From: SOIA01 sp050116035
GTDB lineage: Bacteria; Acidobacteriota; Aminicenantia; Aminicenantales; Aminicenantaceae
Length of the DNA: 7,195 nucleotides
Assembly: GCA_050116035.1 (NCBI GenBank)
Contig: JASFPJ010000164.1
Span: 1-7,195 of the forward strand
Reading direction: 5' to 3'
Shown: one piece after another, positions 1 through 5,185 of the stretch
Layout of the letters: each line of letters opens with the position of its first letter
Numbering within the stretch: position 1 is the first letter of the stretch
Position numbers and translations under genes: made by a program
Notes under the pieces: generated by a model
Told to the model about the DNA's origin: nothing
Seen by the model: only the letters and a program-made list of their open reading frames with translations
Databases searched by the model: none

Positions 1-478
1 TGATCCGAAAAGTCTCCGGGATTCTTGGAGAACTTGAAACAAATTTATAGAGAATAGCTACATCCTTCCAGACTTTTCGCATAGGCTTGTCTTTTCCCTC
101 AAGGTCGGACAGGGCTCTTCTCGCTTCAAGCCTGACCTTTTCTTCATCAGAAAGAGGAGTGTATGTGACTTTTCCGGATAGGATTTTTTCGAGCGGGTCA
201 CCCCTGAGAAAATCCGGAAAATGAGAACTGGATATGGTGTGTTCCTCGGTAGAACAGATATACTGATGCTCCCACATCAGGCGTCTGATGCTGTAGCCGA
301 TCCAATAGCCGACCTTGAGCTTCTGCTTTCCTGCTTCCTGTATGGCCCAGTCCCACCGCTCGATAAGATTAGCGGTGGGATTCGGATGATGAAAAACCTG
401 GGAGTAGCTCACTAAGGGAAAGACAACGAACAATAGGACCGGGATAGCGGTTAGGATGACTCTTTTTGAGAAGTTCAT
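1..478 (-). CDS. Exported protein of unknown function, 3' end missing
   Basis: An open frame on the minus strand starts with ATG at 478 and stays open to the window edge, giving 159 residues and no stop. A GGAG ribosome site lies 6 nt before the ATG. Residues 1-26 form a Sec signal peptide: K5 R6, a hydrophobic core at about 7-23, then a likely cut after Ser-Tyr-Ser before Gln27. The mature part opens with a Trp-rich helix-like stretch (R41-W42-D43-W44) and a distinctive segment at 57-70 (GYWIGYSIRRLMWE). A charged helical region follows at about 110-145. I do not recognise the family with confidence. Exported HEAT-repeat proteins encoded next to ECF sigma/anti-sigma pairs can have a similar front end, but no repeat is visible in this fragment. 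It lies 50 nt after the HEAT-repeat gene on the same strand and is probably the fourth gene of that operon. Confidence 0.8.
   Translation of the reverse strand, partial: MNFSKRVILTAIPVLLFVVFPLVSYSQVFHHPNPTANLIERWDWAIQEAGKQKLKVGYWIGYSIRRLMWEHQYICSTEEHTISSSHFPDFLRGDPLEKILSGKVTYTPLSDEEKVRLEARRALSDLEGKDKPMRKVWKDVAILYKFVSSSPRIPETFRI
349..382. repeat. Perfect 10-bp inverted repeat inside a coding region
   Basis: The arms TCCCACCGCT (351-360) and AGCGGTGGGA (371-380) are exact reverse complements around a 10-nt loop. A G-T and an A-T pair extend the stem outward to 349-382. It lies within codons of the partial exported gene (about residues 33-43), roughly 100 nt after its start codon. Neither strand has a T-run after the stem, so it is not an ordinary intrinsic terminator. 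It could be an RNA hairpin that affects translation or decay, a protein-binding site, or chance. Confidence 0.6.
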
Positions 479-504
479 GGTTCTCTCCCCTATTTGACCG
501 TTAT

Positions 505-526
505 TTGGGGACTGCCCCCAATTTTT
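505..526. repeat. Short GC-rich palindrome between genes, REP-like or plus-strand terminator
   Basis: TTGGGG (505-510), a 5-nt loop ACTGC, and CCCCAA (516-521) form a 6-bp stem followed on the plus strand by TTTTT (522-526). In plus orientation this has the form of an intrinsic terminator, but no plus-strand gene ends here. In minus orientation, the direction of the operon, the stem follows an A-rich stretch and has no U-run, so it should not stop the operon. GGGGACNGYCCCC-type palindromes are often dispersed REP-like elements in bacterial genomes, and this may be a single copy of one. Confidence 0.45.
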
Positions 527-528
527 AT

Positions 529-2109
529 TTAATCCTTTTTCTTGATGATTCTCAGAAGTGCCGCTCGGGCTTTGGCGGTACCGATATCTTCAAGAGCGTC
601 GACCGCTGCGATGCGGACTTTTTTATCTTTGTCTTCCATTGCGATCTTCTCCAGGATGGGCACGGCGTCATCGCTCTCTGTTTCACCCAAGACATAAACG
701 ATTATCCTTCTCATCTCAGGTTCTTTTTCCTCGTTCAGCATCTGTCCAAGAAAGTTGACAGGGACCTCTTCAGCCATATCTTCAATTGTATAGAGAGCGG
801 CTTTTCGGACAGAGAGGTATTTGGATTTTCTGTAGATATTGATGAGCATGGTCGGGTCATCCTCATCCAGCACGTCCTCGAGAGCATAGGTTGCGGCTCT
901 GGCCAGTTCTTCATTTGTTGTGCTCATGGCTATGTCATAGAGTATCTCGGCCGCCTCAGGCCCCTCAAAGTCTTCAACTGCGTAAACCACTGCCTTTTGA
1001 AGCTCCAGGCTATCGATAGTCGGCAGGATTTCCGTGAGGGCCATAAGGGCGGCTTTGTTCTCGATGTCACCCAAAGCATAGATAGCGTACTTCCGCATCC
1101 GAGGATCCGTATCATTCATGGCAAAATCTTTGAGGAACGGTATGACCTCTGGGTCGTCCAGGTCTTCCAGTTCGTAAAGAGCCGCTTTTTTCACTTCGGG
1201 ATGCTTGGCTTCTTTCAGGATTCTTTTCATCGCTGCCATCGCTTCCCTGCCGCCGATGTCCTCAAGAGCGTAGACAGCGGCTTTGGCCAGGTTGACATCG
1301 GATTCATTGATAGCAATGTCAATGAGGACAGGGATAGCGCTCACATCTTCCAGGTCTCCTAGCTCGTAAATAGCGACTTTTTTCATTCTAGGATCAGGAT
1401 CGGAACGGATAACCTTTATCAAAATTTCAACGACACCCTTCCCGTCCATGTCTTCGAGAGCTGCGAGAGCTCTGCGCCGGAGAGCCGTGTTGGAGTCGTT
1501 GAGTGCGATATCTTTCATCTTGTCAAAGGCCTCGGCATAATCGAAATCTTCGAGGATGGAGATGATTCTGGCCCGGAACTTGGTGTCTGTGGTGCTGTCG
1601 TACAGACTTATGACCGCTTCAAGTGATTCCTTGTCACCCATGTCCTCAAGAGCGTACAGAGCCGCCATTTTAATTTCTATCTCCTCATCTGTTTTCAGGG
1701 ATTTGACGATAGCTTCGTATTTGGGCTTGCCTTCTCTTGCCAGTCGATGGGCAATTCTAACCATGTTTGACTTGGCATCATTGACCCATTTGCTCTTGGG
1801 ATAGGCTTTGATGAAGTTCTGGTAGCAGTCGAAAACTTCCTCAAGTTCATATTCCAGCTTTTCCCGGGCATAGCACTGCCAGAATCGGGAATCATCAATC
1901 CAGGCACTGCGGCTGTAGCTCTGAATGAATTTATCCAACGACTTATGCGCCTCTTCCCATTTTTCTTCGAGAACTAGATTGTAGGCCCGCTTATAGGCTT
2001 TGGCATCTTCTTTCTGCACGTCTTTGGCCCCTATCACAGGAGCAAAGACACTCAATGTAAACAGAAAGATAGTGAAAATTAAGGTTATACGCGAAAGTTT
2101 TAAACTCAT
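529..2109 (-). CDS. Exported HEAT-repeat protein with TPR-like N-terminal part
   Basis: This 526-residue protein has a Sec signal peptide at about 1-28 (K4, R7, hydrophobic 8-26, a possible cut after IGA). A helical TPR-like region at about 37-125 resembles the YfiO/YbgF style, with an aromatic and Ala pattern and Tyr-Pro-Lys-Ser before a Trp. Twelve HEAT/PBS-type repeats follow at about 137-520. Each unit is exactly 32 residues and carries the motif Y-A-L-E-D. The acidic residue pair begins at 155, 187, 219, 251, 283, 315, 347, 379, 411, 443, 475 and 507. The start has an AGGAG site 6 nt upstream and lies 11 nt after the anti-sigma gene, so co-transcription is very likely. HEAT solenoids usually bind proteins. 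A periplasmic scaffold or sensor partner for the adjacent sigma/anti-sigma pair is a reasonable inference, but nothing in the sequence shows a ligand or enzymatic activity. Confidence 0.92.
   Translation of the reverse strand: MSLKLSRITLIFTIFLFTLSVFAPVIGAKDVQKEDAKAYKRAYNLVLEEKWEEAHKSLDKFIQSYSRSAWIDDSRFWQCYAREKLEYELEEVFDCYQNFIKAYPKSKWVNDAKSNMVRIAHRLAREGKPKYEAIVKSLKTDEEIEIKMAALYALEDMGDKESLEAVISLYDSTTDTKFRARIISILEDFDYAEAFDKMKDIALNDSNTALRRRALAALEDMDGKGVVEILIKVIRSDPDPRMKKVAIYELGDLEDVSAIPVLIDIAINESDVNLAKAAVYALEDIGGREAMAAMKRILKEAKHPEVKKAALYELEDLDDPEVIPFLKDFAMNDTDPRMRKYAIYALGDIENKAALMALTEILPTIDSLELQKAVVYAVEDFEGPEAAEILYDIAMSTTNEELARAATYALEDVLDEDDPTMLINIYRKSKYLSVRKAALYTIEDMAEEVPVNFLGQMLNEEKEPEMRRIIVYVLGETESDDAVPILEKIAMEDKDKKVRIAAVDALEDIGTAKARAALLRIIKKKD
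550..1701 (-). repeat. Twelve tandem degenerate 96-bp units (HEAT repeats)
   Basis: The repeat part of the HEAT protein is also periodic in DNA: 12 x 96 bp = 1152 bp with no indel between units. The best conserved stretch reads, on the plus strand, as variants of CCTCAAGAGCGTA followed by a Gly/Ala-codon-rich segment, for example near 1644 and 1260. Elsewhere the units have diverged strongly, so the array is an old internal amplification and not a recent satellite. Confidence 0.85.
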
Positions 2110-2120
2110 TCTATACTCCT

Positions 2121-2969
2121 TTAATAAATCTGTGGTTTAGTCGATGGCCTTCTTGAGGGCACCGATTCATTTCTTTTTTGGAAAGAGCGGCGAAGGTCCG
2201 CAAGGTTGATTTGCATCAGGATTCCCCGGCTGTTCGTTCCCTCTTTTATAAGATCTATGGCTTCAAAATCGTTTTCGGATTCGAGGTTAGCAATCTGGAG
2301 AAGAACCCTCTCTAAATCGACGATGAGGTTCTCGAGGCGTTTCTGGTCTGATTCTGCAAGCTCCCTTTTGAGATAGCTTGCCTCCTGGACCAGCTCTCTT
2401 GAAACCTGTTGTTGAAAAGGCAAGTCTAAGGCATAAGGGTCTTCTATGGCAGGGTCGAAGTTGACCAGGGCGAGGAGGATCAGCTTTGAGCGTTCGATAT
2501 AATTCTGTGTGCGATGGATAAGCTCTGTTCCTGGTTGCTTTGGGGAGACGATTCCAGGCTGCTGGGAAGCCTGCTGAATCTCCGGAGTGGAAGGCATGAA
2601 TACCATCCTTCCGATAAAGACACCGACAACGATTAGTACAAGAGCAGCGGCCGTTTGATAGGCCCATTTCGGGGCAAAAGTGAACGCTCGGGCGAACCTT
2701 TTCTGCCATGATTCACGCTCAGGTTGGAGAATTTCTTCCTTTTCTATCCTTTGAACCAGTTTTTCTTCGTATGAGTCCCAGAAGGCCTTCCCTGGTTCCG
2801 GACGGACTCTTTTGTTCATGAATTGGAGAGTGGATTTCATCTCTTCGAACTTAGATTTGCATTTTTCACACACTAAGAGATGTTCTTTAAAGAAATGCTT
2901 CTGTTCGGCATTCATCTCTTTGTATAAGGCTTCAAGAAGCAAAGACTGACATTTTTTACAGTCATTCAT
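2121..2969 (-). CDS. Membrane-anchored zinc-finger anti-sigma factor
   Basis: This 282-residue protein probably binds and inactivates the ECF sigma factor encoded just upstream. The N-terminal zf-HC2/ZAS domain (1-45) shows C4-x2-C7 and the typical H30-x3-C34-x2-C37. A single membrane segment spans about 103-120. The remaining ~160 residues lie outside the cytoplasm: a Pro/Gln-rich linker at 126-147, then mainly helical, charged sequence at about 150-262 that may form a coiled coil. No known sensor domain is recognised there. ATG at 2969 is chosen because the zinc finger starts right at it and GGAGG stands 6 nt upstream. An upstream in-frame ATG at 3092 would add 41 residues that merely read the sigma gene in another frame. 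The gene overlaps the sigma gene by 8 nt (ATGAATGA), implying translational coupling. Family and role are well supported; the signal sensed is unknown. Confidence 0.92.
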   Translation of the reverse strand: MNDCKKCQSLLLEALYKEMNAEQKHFFKEHLLVCEKCKSKFEEMKSTLQFMNKRVRPEPGKAFWDSYEEKLVQRIEKEEILQPERESWQKRFARAFTFAPKWAYQTAAALVLIVVGVFIGRMVFMPSTPEIQQASQQPGIVSPKQPGTELIHRTQNYIERSKLILLALVNFDPAIEDPYALDLPFQQQVSRELVQEASYLKRELAESDQKRLENLIVDLERVLLQIANLESENDFEAIDLIKEGTNSRGILMQINLADLRRSFQKRNESVPSRRPSTKPQIY

Positions 2970-3591
2970 TGGGAACCTCCAATACAGGATTGCCCATGTA
3001 TGATGAAAGCTCTTTGCGGAGCTTTTTAATGGCCCTAAAAAGAAGGCTTTTGACCGTTCCAATCGTGACATTGAGAATCTCTGCGATTTCATTTAGCTTG
3101 AGGTCATTGTAGTGGCGCATCACGAATACGGTTCGCTCTTTTGGAGTAATTTTTTGCAAGGCCTGGGAGATATGGTTTTGGATTTGGGAAGATTCAGCAC
3201 TGGATACAGGATCGAAGTTATGAGCTCTGCCTGTGGTCAAGCCTTCCTGAATATAGAGATGGTCGAATTCATCGATGGATCTTTTTGGCTTTGAAGATTT
3301 TTTGCGAAGAGTGTCGATACTGGCGTTGACGGTTATCTGGTATAGCCAGGAGCTCATCTTTGAATCCCGGCGAAATTTTTTCAATGAACGAAACATCTTT
3401 ATGAATACCTCCTGGGAAATATCCTCTGCTTCCTGATGGTTTCCTGTGATATCGTAAGCAAGGTAATAGATTTTTTTCTTATACTGGCCGACCAATTCAT
3501 GAAAGGCCGTGTGGTCTCCTCCGCAGAAGCGGTCAACAAGAACTTGCTCATTTGGCTGCATCTCTTTTTTACCCCTATTAGACGAGTGCAT
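2962..3591 (-). CDS. ECF-type RNA polymerase sigma factor (sigma-70 family)
   Basis: This is an alternative sigma factor that would direct RNA polymerase to a stress or envelope regulon. Counting 209 residues from the first ATG, the sigma-2 domain covers about 28-100. It contains the region 2.2 signature around A55-E56-D57-I58-S59-Q60-E61-V62-F63 and the region 2.3/2.4 stretch around S81-W82-L83. A linker spans 101-143, and sigma-4 covers about 144-196 with its helix-turn-helix around 165-187 (L165-N-E-I-A-E-I-L, then G178-T-V-K-S). No extra C-terminal domain is present. The start is uncertain: ATG 3591 has no clear ribosome site, whereas the in-frame ATG at 3561 (residue 11) has AGGGG about 10 nt upstream and loses only non-conserved residues, so 199 residues is a good alternative. 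The gene is followed directly by its overlapping anti-sigma gene. No ECF-type GGAAC promoter is seen upstream, so autoregulation is not evident. Confidence 0.93.
   Translation of the reverse strand: MHSSNRGKKEMQPNEQVLVDRFCGGDHTAFHELVGQYKKKIYYLAYDITGNHQEAEDISQEVFIKMFRSLKKFRRDSKMSSWLYQITVNASIDTLRKKSSKPKRSIDEFDHLYIQEGLTTGRAHNFDPVSSAESSQIQNHISQALQKITPKERTVFVMRHYNDLKLNEIAEILNVTIGTVKSLLFRAIKKLRKELSSYMGNPVLEVPNE
2976..2980 (-). promoter_or_regulatory. Ribosome binding site of the anti-sigma gene
   Basis: GGAGG on the minus strand sits 6 nt before ATG 2969 and lies inside the last codons of the sigma gene. It fixes the anti-sigma start at 2969 and supports coupled translation of the two proteins. 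Confidence 0.85.
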
Positions 3592-3663
3592 CTCAGTAAT
3601 GGTTTACAAAAAACAGATCAATTTTTACGGTTTTTTACCAGTAAAATACAGGATATCATTAGA

Positions 3664-3693
3664 ATTATCATGAGACAACACTTCAAATGTAAA
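3664..3693 (-). promoter_or_regulatory. Candidate sigma-70 promoter of the sigma factor operon
   Basis: On the minus strand TTTACA (3693-3688) and GATAAT (3669-3664) are separated by 18 nt, each matching 5 of 6 consensus positions. Transcription would start near 3657 and leave a leader of about 66 nt to ATG 3591 or 96 nt to ATG 3561. The surroundings are AT-rich, so chance matches are easy and confidence is moderate. Confidence 0.4.
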
Positions 3694-3806
3694 GAATAAT
3701 ATGTATCAAAACTGAACAGGTTATTTGATTCTATTCAATAGTTTTGTCGTTAATGCTAAATAATCAAGAGAGTTGCTAATTGCATCCGAGACTCTGTTTC
3801 TTTCTC

Positions 3807-3950
3807 TCACAAAATGTGTTTTACAAAGAGATTTTTATCTATTTTATCCAGAGTATCGGCCTCGCTGTGGAGGGAATGCGTAAAGAAGATAAAGCTGGTG
3901 ATAGCTATCCAAATCAATAAAAAGAAAGAAACTGGGATCGATTTTCTCAT
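3807..3950 (-). CDS. Small single-pass membrane protein (47 residues), possibly frameshifted
   Basis: A short ORF of 47 residues starts at ATG 3950 and ends with TGA at 3807. Its ribosome site is strong: GGAGG at 3960-3956, 5 nt upstream. A second ATG at 3953 sits only 2 nt after the site and is less likely. Residues 2-3 are R-K, residues 6-23 are strongly hydrophobic (VSFFLLIWIAITSFIFF), and the tail from S26 is charged (SEADTLDKIDKN). This fits a signal anchor or uncleaved signal peptide with a short exterior tail. A near-consensus promoter stands about 26 nt upstream of the ATG. I do not recognise a family. One extra T in the TTTT run (3811-3814) would join it to a further open stretch ending at TAA 3721, making 76 residues. 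It lies 215 nt ahead of the sigma gene on the same strand and might belong to that operon. Confidence 0.6.
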   Translation of the reverse strand: MRKSIPVSFFLLIWIAITSFIFFTHSLHSEADTLDKIDKNLFVKHIL

Positions 3951-3955
3951 CATAT

Positions 3956-3960
3956 CCTCC
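3956..3960 (-). promoter_or_regulatory. Ribosome binding site of the small membrane protein
   Basis: GGAGG on the minus strand, inside a longer GGGGAGG, lies 5 nt before ATG 3950. It selects the second of two adjacent ATG codons and is the main evidence that the short ORF is translated. Confidence 0.65.
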
Positions 3961-3982
3961 CCAAATCTGTTTATTTGTAGAA

Positions 3983-4012
3983 ATCATACTCCCCCACAAA
4001 ATGAATTGTCAA
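3983..4012 (-). promoter_or_regulatory. Near-consensus sigma-70 promoter before the small membrane gene
   Basis: On the minus strand a perfect TTGACA (-35, 4012-4007) is followed after 18 nt by TATGAT (-10, 3988-3983, 5 of 6 matches). Transcription would start near 3976, giving a leader of about 26 nt that contains the GGAGG site. This is the best promoter in the window and may drive the whole downstream signalling cluster. Confidence 0.6.
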
Positions 4013-4035
4013 TTTTACAAAAGAAATTAAAGGAA

Positions 4036-4053
4036 TGAATGCTTAGTCATTCA
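4036..4053 (-). terminator. Weak candidate terminator after the iminopeptidase gene
   Basis: TGAATG and CATTCA arms form a 6-bp stem with a 6-nt loop 17 nt after the stop of the iminopeptidase gene. A T-rich but interrupted tract follows on the minus strand. The stem is AT-rich and short, so termination would be inefficient; read-through into the small gene is possible. Confidence 0.3.
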
Positions 4054-4069
4054 CATCGAGAGATACTGT

Positions 4070-5104
4070 TCATTCGAGCTCTTTCATGGCACGCACAAGA
4101 GCCTGCTCGATGTTTCTCTCGTCCATCGAATGGCCGGACTCCTCTGCTATGATCAATTTGGAATTATTCAGCCGCTTGTGCAAACGGAAGGCATTGAAAG
4201 GCGGGCAGATCATATCGTAGCGGCCGTTGACCAGAATTGTCCGGATATCCTTGATCTTATCCGTGTCCCGAAGAATCTGGCCTTGTTCGAAAAAACAGCC
4301 GTTAGCCATATAGTAGTTTTCAATCAGAGCTAAAGAAACAATGACATCCGCATACTCTTTAGAATTGAGGAAGTTATGCAGCCATTCATCAGGAAAGTGA
4401 AGATTGGCGAGTTTGGCTTCGTAAGCGGTCCAGGCCCTGCCGAATTTTCGCCTCACTGCGGGATCCTTGCTTTTGACTTTATCATATATGGTTTGGGGCG
4501 AAGGATTCTTTCCGAATGCTTGTTCAAGCTTCTCATACGTTTCCGGGAAAAAAGGTCGGACTCCACCCCCGTAAAAATGGTCCATTTCATCTTGAGCTGC
4601 CGTGAAGATCCCTCGGAGCACCATAGCCTCTGTGTTATCTGGATAGGTCTCTGCGTAGGCCAGGCCTAGCGTCGATCCCCAGGAGCCGCCAAAAAGGATA
4701 ATTTTATCGAGTTTGAGGTGTTTTCTCAGGCGTTCGATATCTTCCACGAGATGCTGGGAGGTGTTCTCTCGAAGCTCGAATAGAGGTCTGGACTGCCCAC
4801 AGCCCCGCTGGTCATGGAGCACGATGAGGAAAGTGTCAGGATTGAAAAAACGGCGGTAATAGGGAGAGATTCGCGCGCCTGGGCCGCCATGGAGCACGAA
4901 CACGGGTTTCCCGTCAGGATTCCCGCAGAGTTCGTAGTAGATTTCGTGAATATCTGAAACTTTGAGATGGTCAGTTTCAAAAGGCTCGATCTCAGGCCAC
5001 AGCCTTCCATCATTGGTGTTGGCTTGATTCTTGTTAGTGCACACAGCCATGAAAATGAAACAAATGGCAATGGCAAATAGTGTTTTGAAGAAAGAGTTTT
5101 TCAT
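4070..5104 (-). CDS. Proline iminopeptidase-like S33 hydrolase with export signal
   Basis: This alpha/beta-hydrolase of 344 residues is close to prolyl aminopeptidases, which release N-terminal proline from peptides. The visible signatures are H72-G-G-P-G (oxyanion region), D98-Q-R-G-C-G-Q-S, and the nucleophile elbow G139-G-S141-W-G-S. The triad would be Ser141, Asp297 (in NGRYD) and His325 (in ESGHS), with spacings of 156 and 28 residues as in known family members. A cap-domain region lies between about 165 and 275. Unlike usual cytoplasmic members, residues 1-22 form a hydrophobic signal sequence ending in MAVC22. The -1 Val is unusual for a lipobox, so it may be a lipoprotein, a Sec-cleaved protein or an anchored one. 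GGGAGGT stands 7 nt before the ATG. The gene follows the amidase gene after 81 nt on the same strand. S33 family placement is firm; proline specificity is inferred. Confidence 0.9.
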   Translation of the reverse strand: MKNSFFKTLFAIAICFIFMAVCTNKNQANTNDGRLWPEIEPFETDHLKVSDIHEIYYELCGNPDGKPVFVLHGGPGARISPYYRRFFNPDTFLIVLHDQRGCGQSRPLFELRENTSQHLVEDIERLRKHLKLDKIILFGGSWGSTLGLAYAETYPDNTEAMVLRGIFTAAQDEMDHFYGGGVRPFFPETYEKLEQAFGKNPSPQTIYDKVKSKDPAVRRKFGRAWTAYEAKLANLHFPDEWLHNFLNSKEYADVIVSLALIENYYMANGCFFEQGQILRDTDKIKDIRTILVNGRYDMICPPFNAFRLHKRLNNSKLIIAEESGHSMDERNIEQALVRAMKELE

Positions 5105-5185
5105 TCTATCTACCTCCCGAATTTCGGATGAATAAATTCATGCTGAGGCGCTCCGATTTTCTATAATACTTCATACGTTTTCTGT

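Larger units (their letters stand above)
3592..4069. other. Gene-poor AT-rich region between two transcription units
   Basis: This 478-bp stretch lies between the stop of the iminopeptidase gene and the sigma gene. From right to left it holds a weak hairpin (4036-4053), a near-consensus promoter (3983-4012), a small membrane-protein ORF (3807-3950), a possible frameshifted extension of it down to 3721, and a second promoter (3664-3693). No tRNA, riboswitch fold, transposon end or CRISPR repeat was recognised. Confidence 0.6.

Noticed and set aside
466..1362. Plus-strand open frame of 298 codons antisense to the HEAT gene
   Set aside because: It is a mirror of the in-phase 96-bp repeats: with no indels, one stop-free antisense unit stays open across many units. 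The product is rich in Phe, Cys and His from complementing acidic codons and has no ribosome site or domain.
2970..3092. Upstream extension of the anti-sigma gene to ATG 3092
   Set aside because: These 41 codons only read the sigma gene in another frame. The zinc finger starts at ATG 2969, which has its own GGAGG site.
3814..4038. Plus-strand open frame of 74 codons in the intergenic region
   Set aside because: It runs antisense to the small membrane ORF and its promoter, has no ribosome site, and its product is low-complexity (Lys/Ile-rich).
5128..5141. Near-palindrome ATGAATAAATTCAT upstream of the iminopeptidase gene
   Set aside because: AT-rich 6-bp arms around 2 nt are common by chance, and no promoter element is placed clearly relative to it, so an operator claim is not supported.
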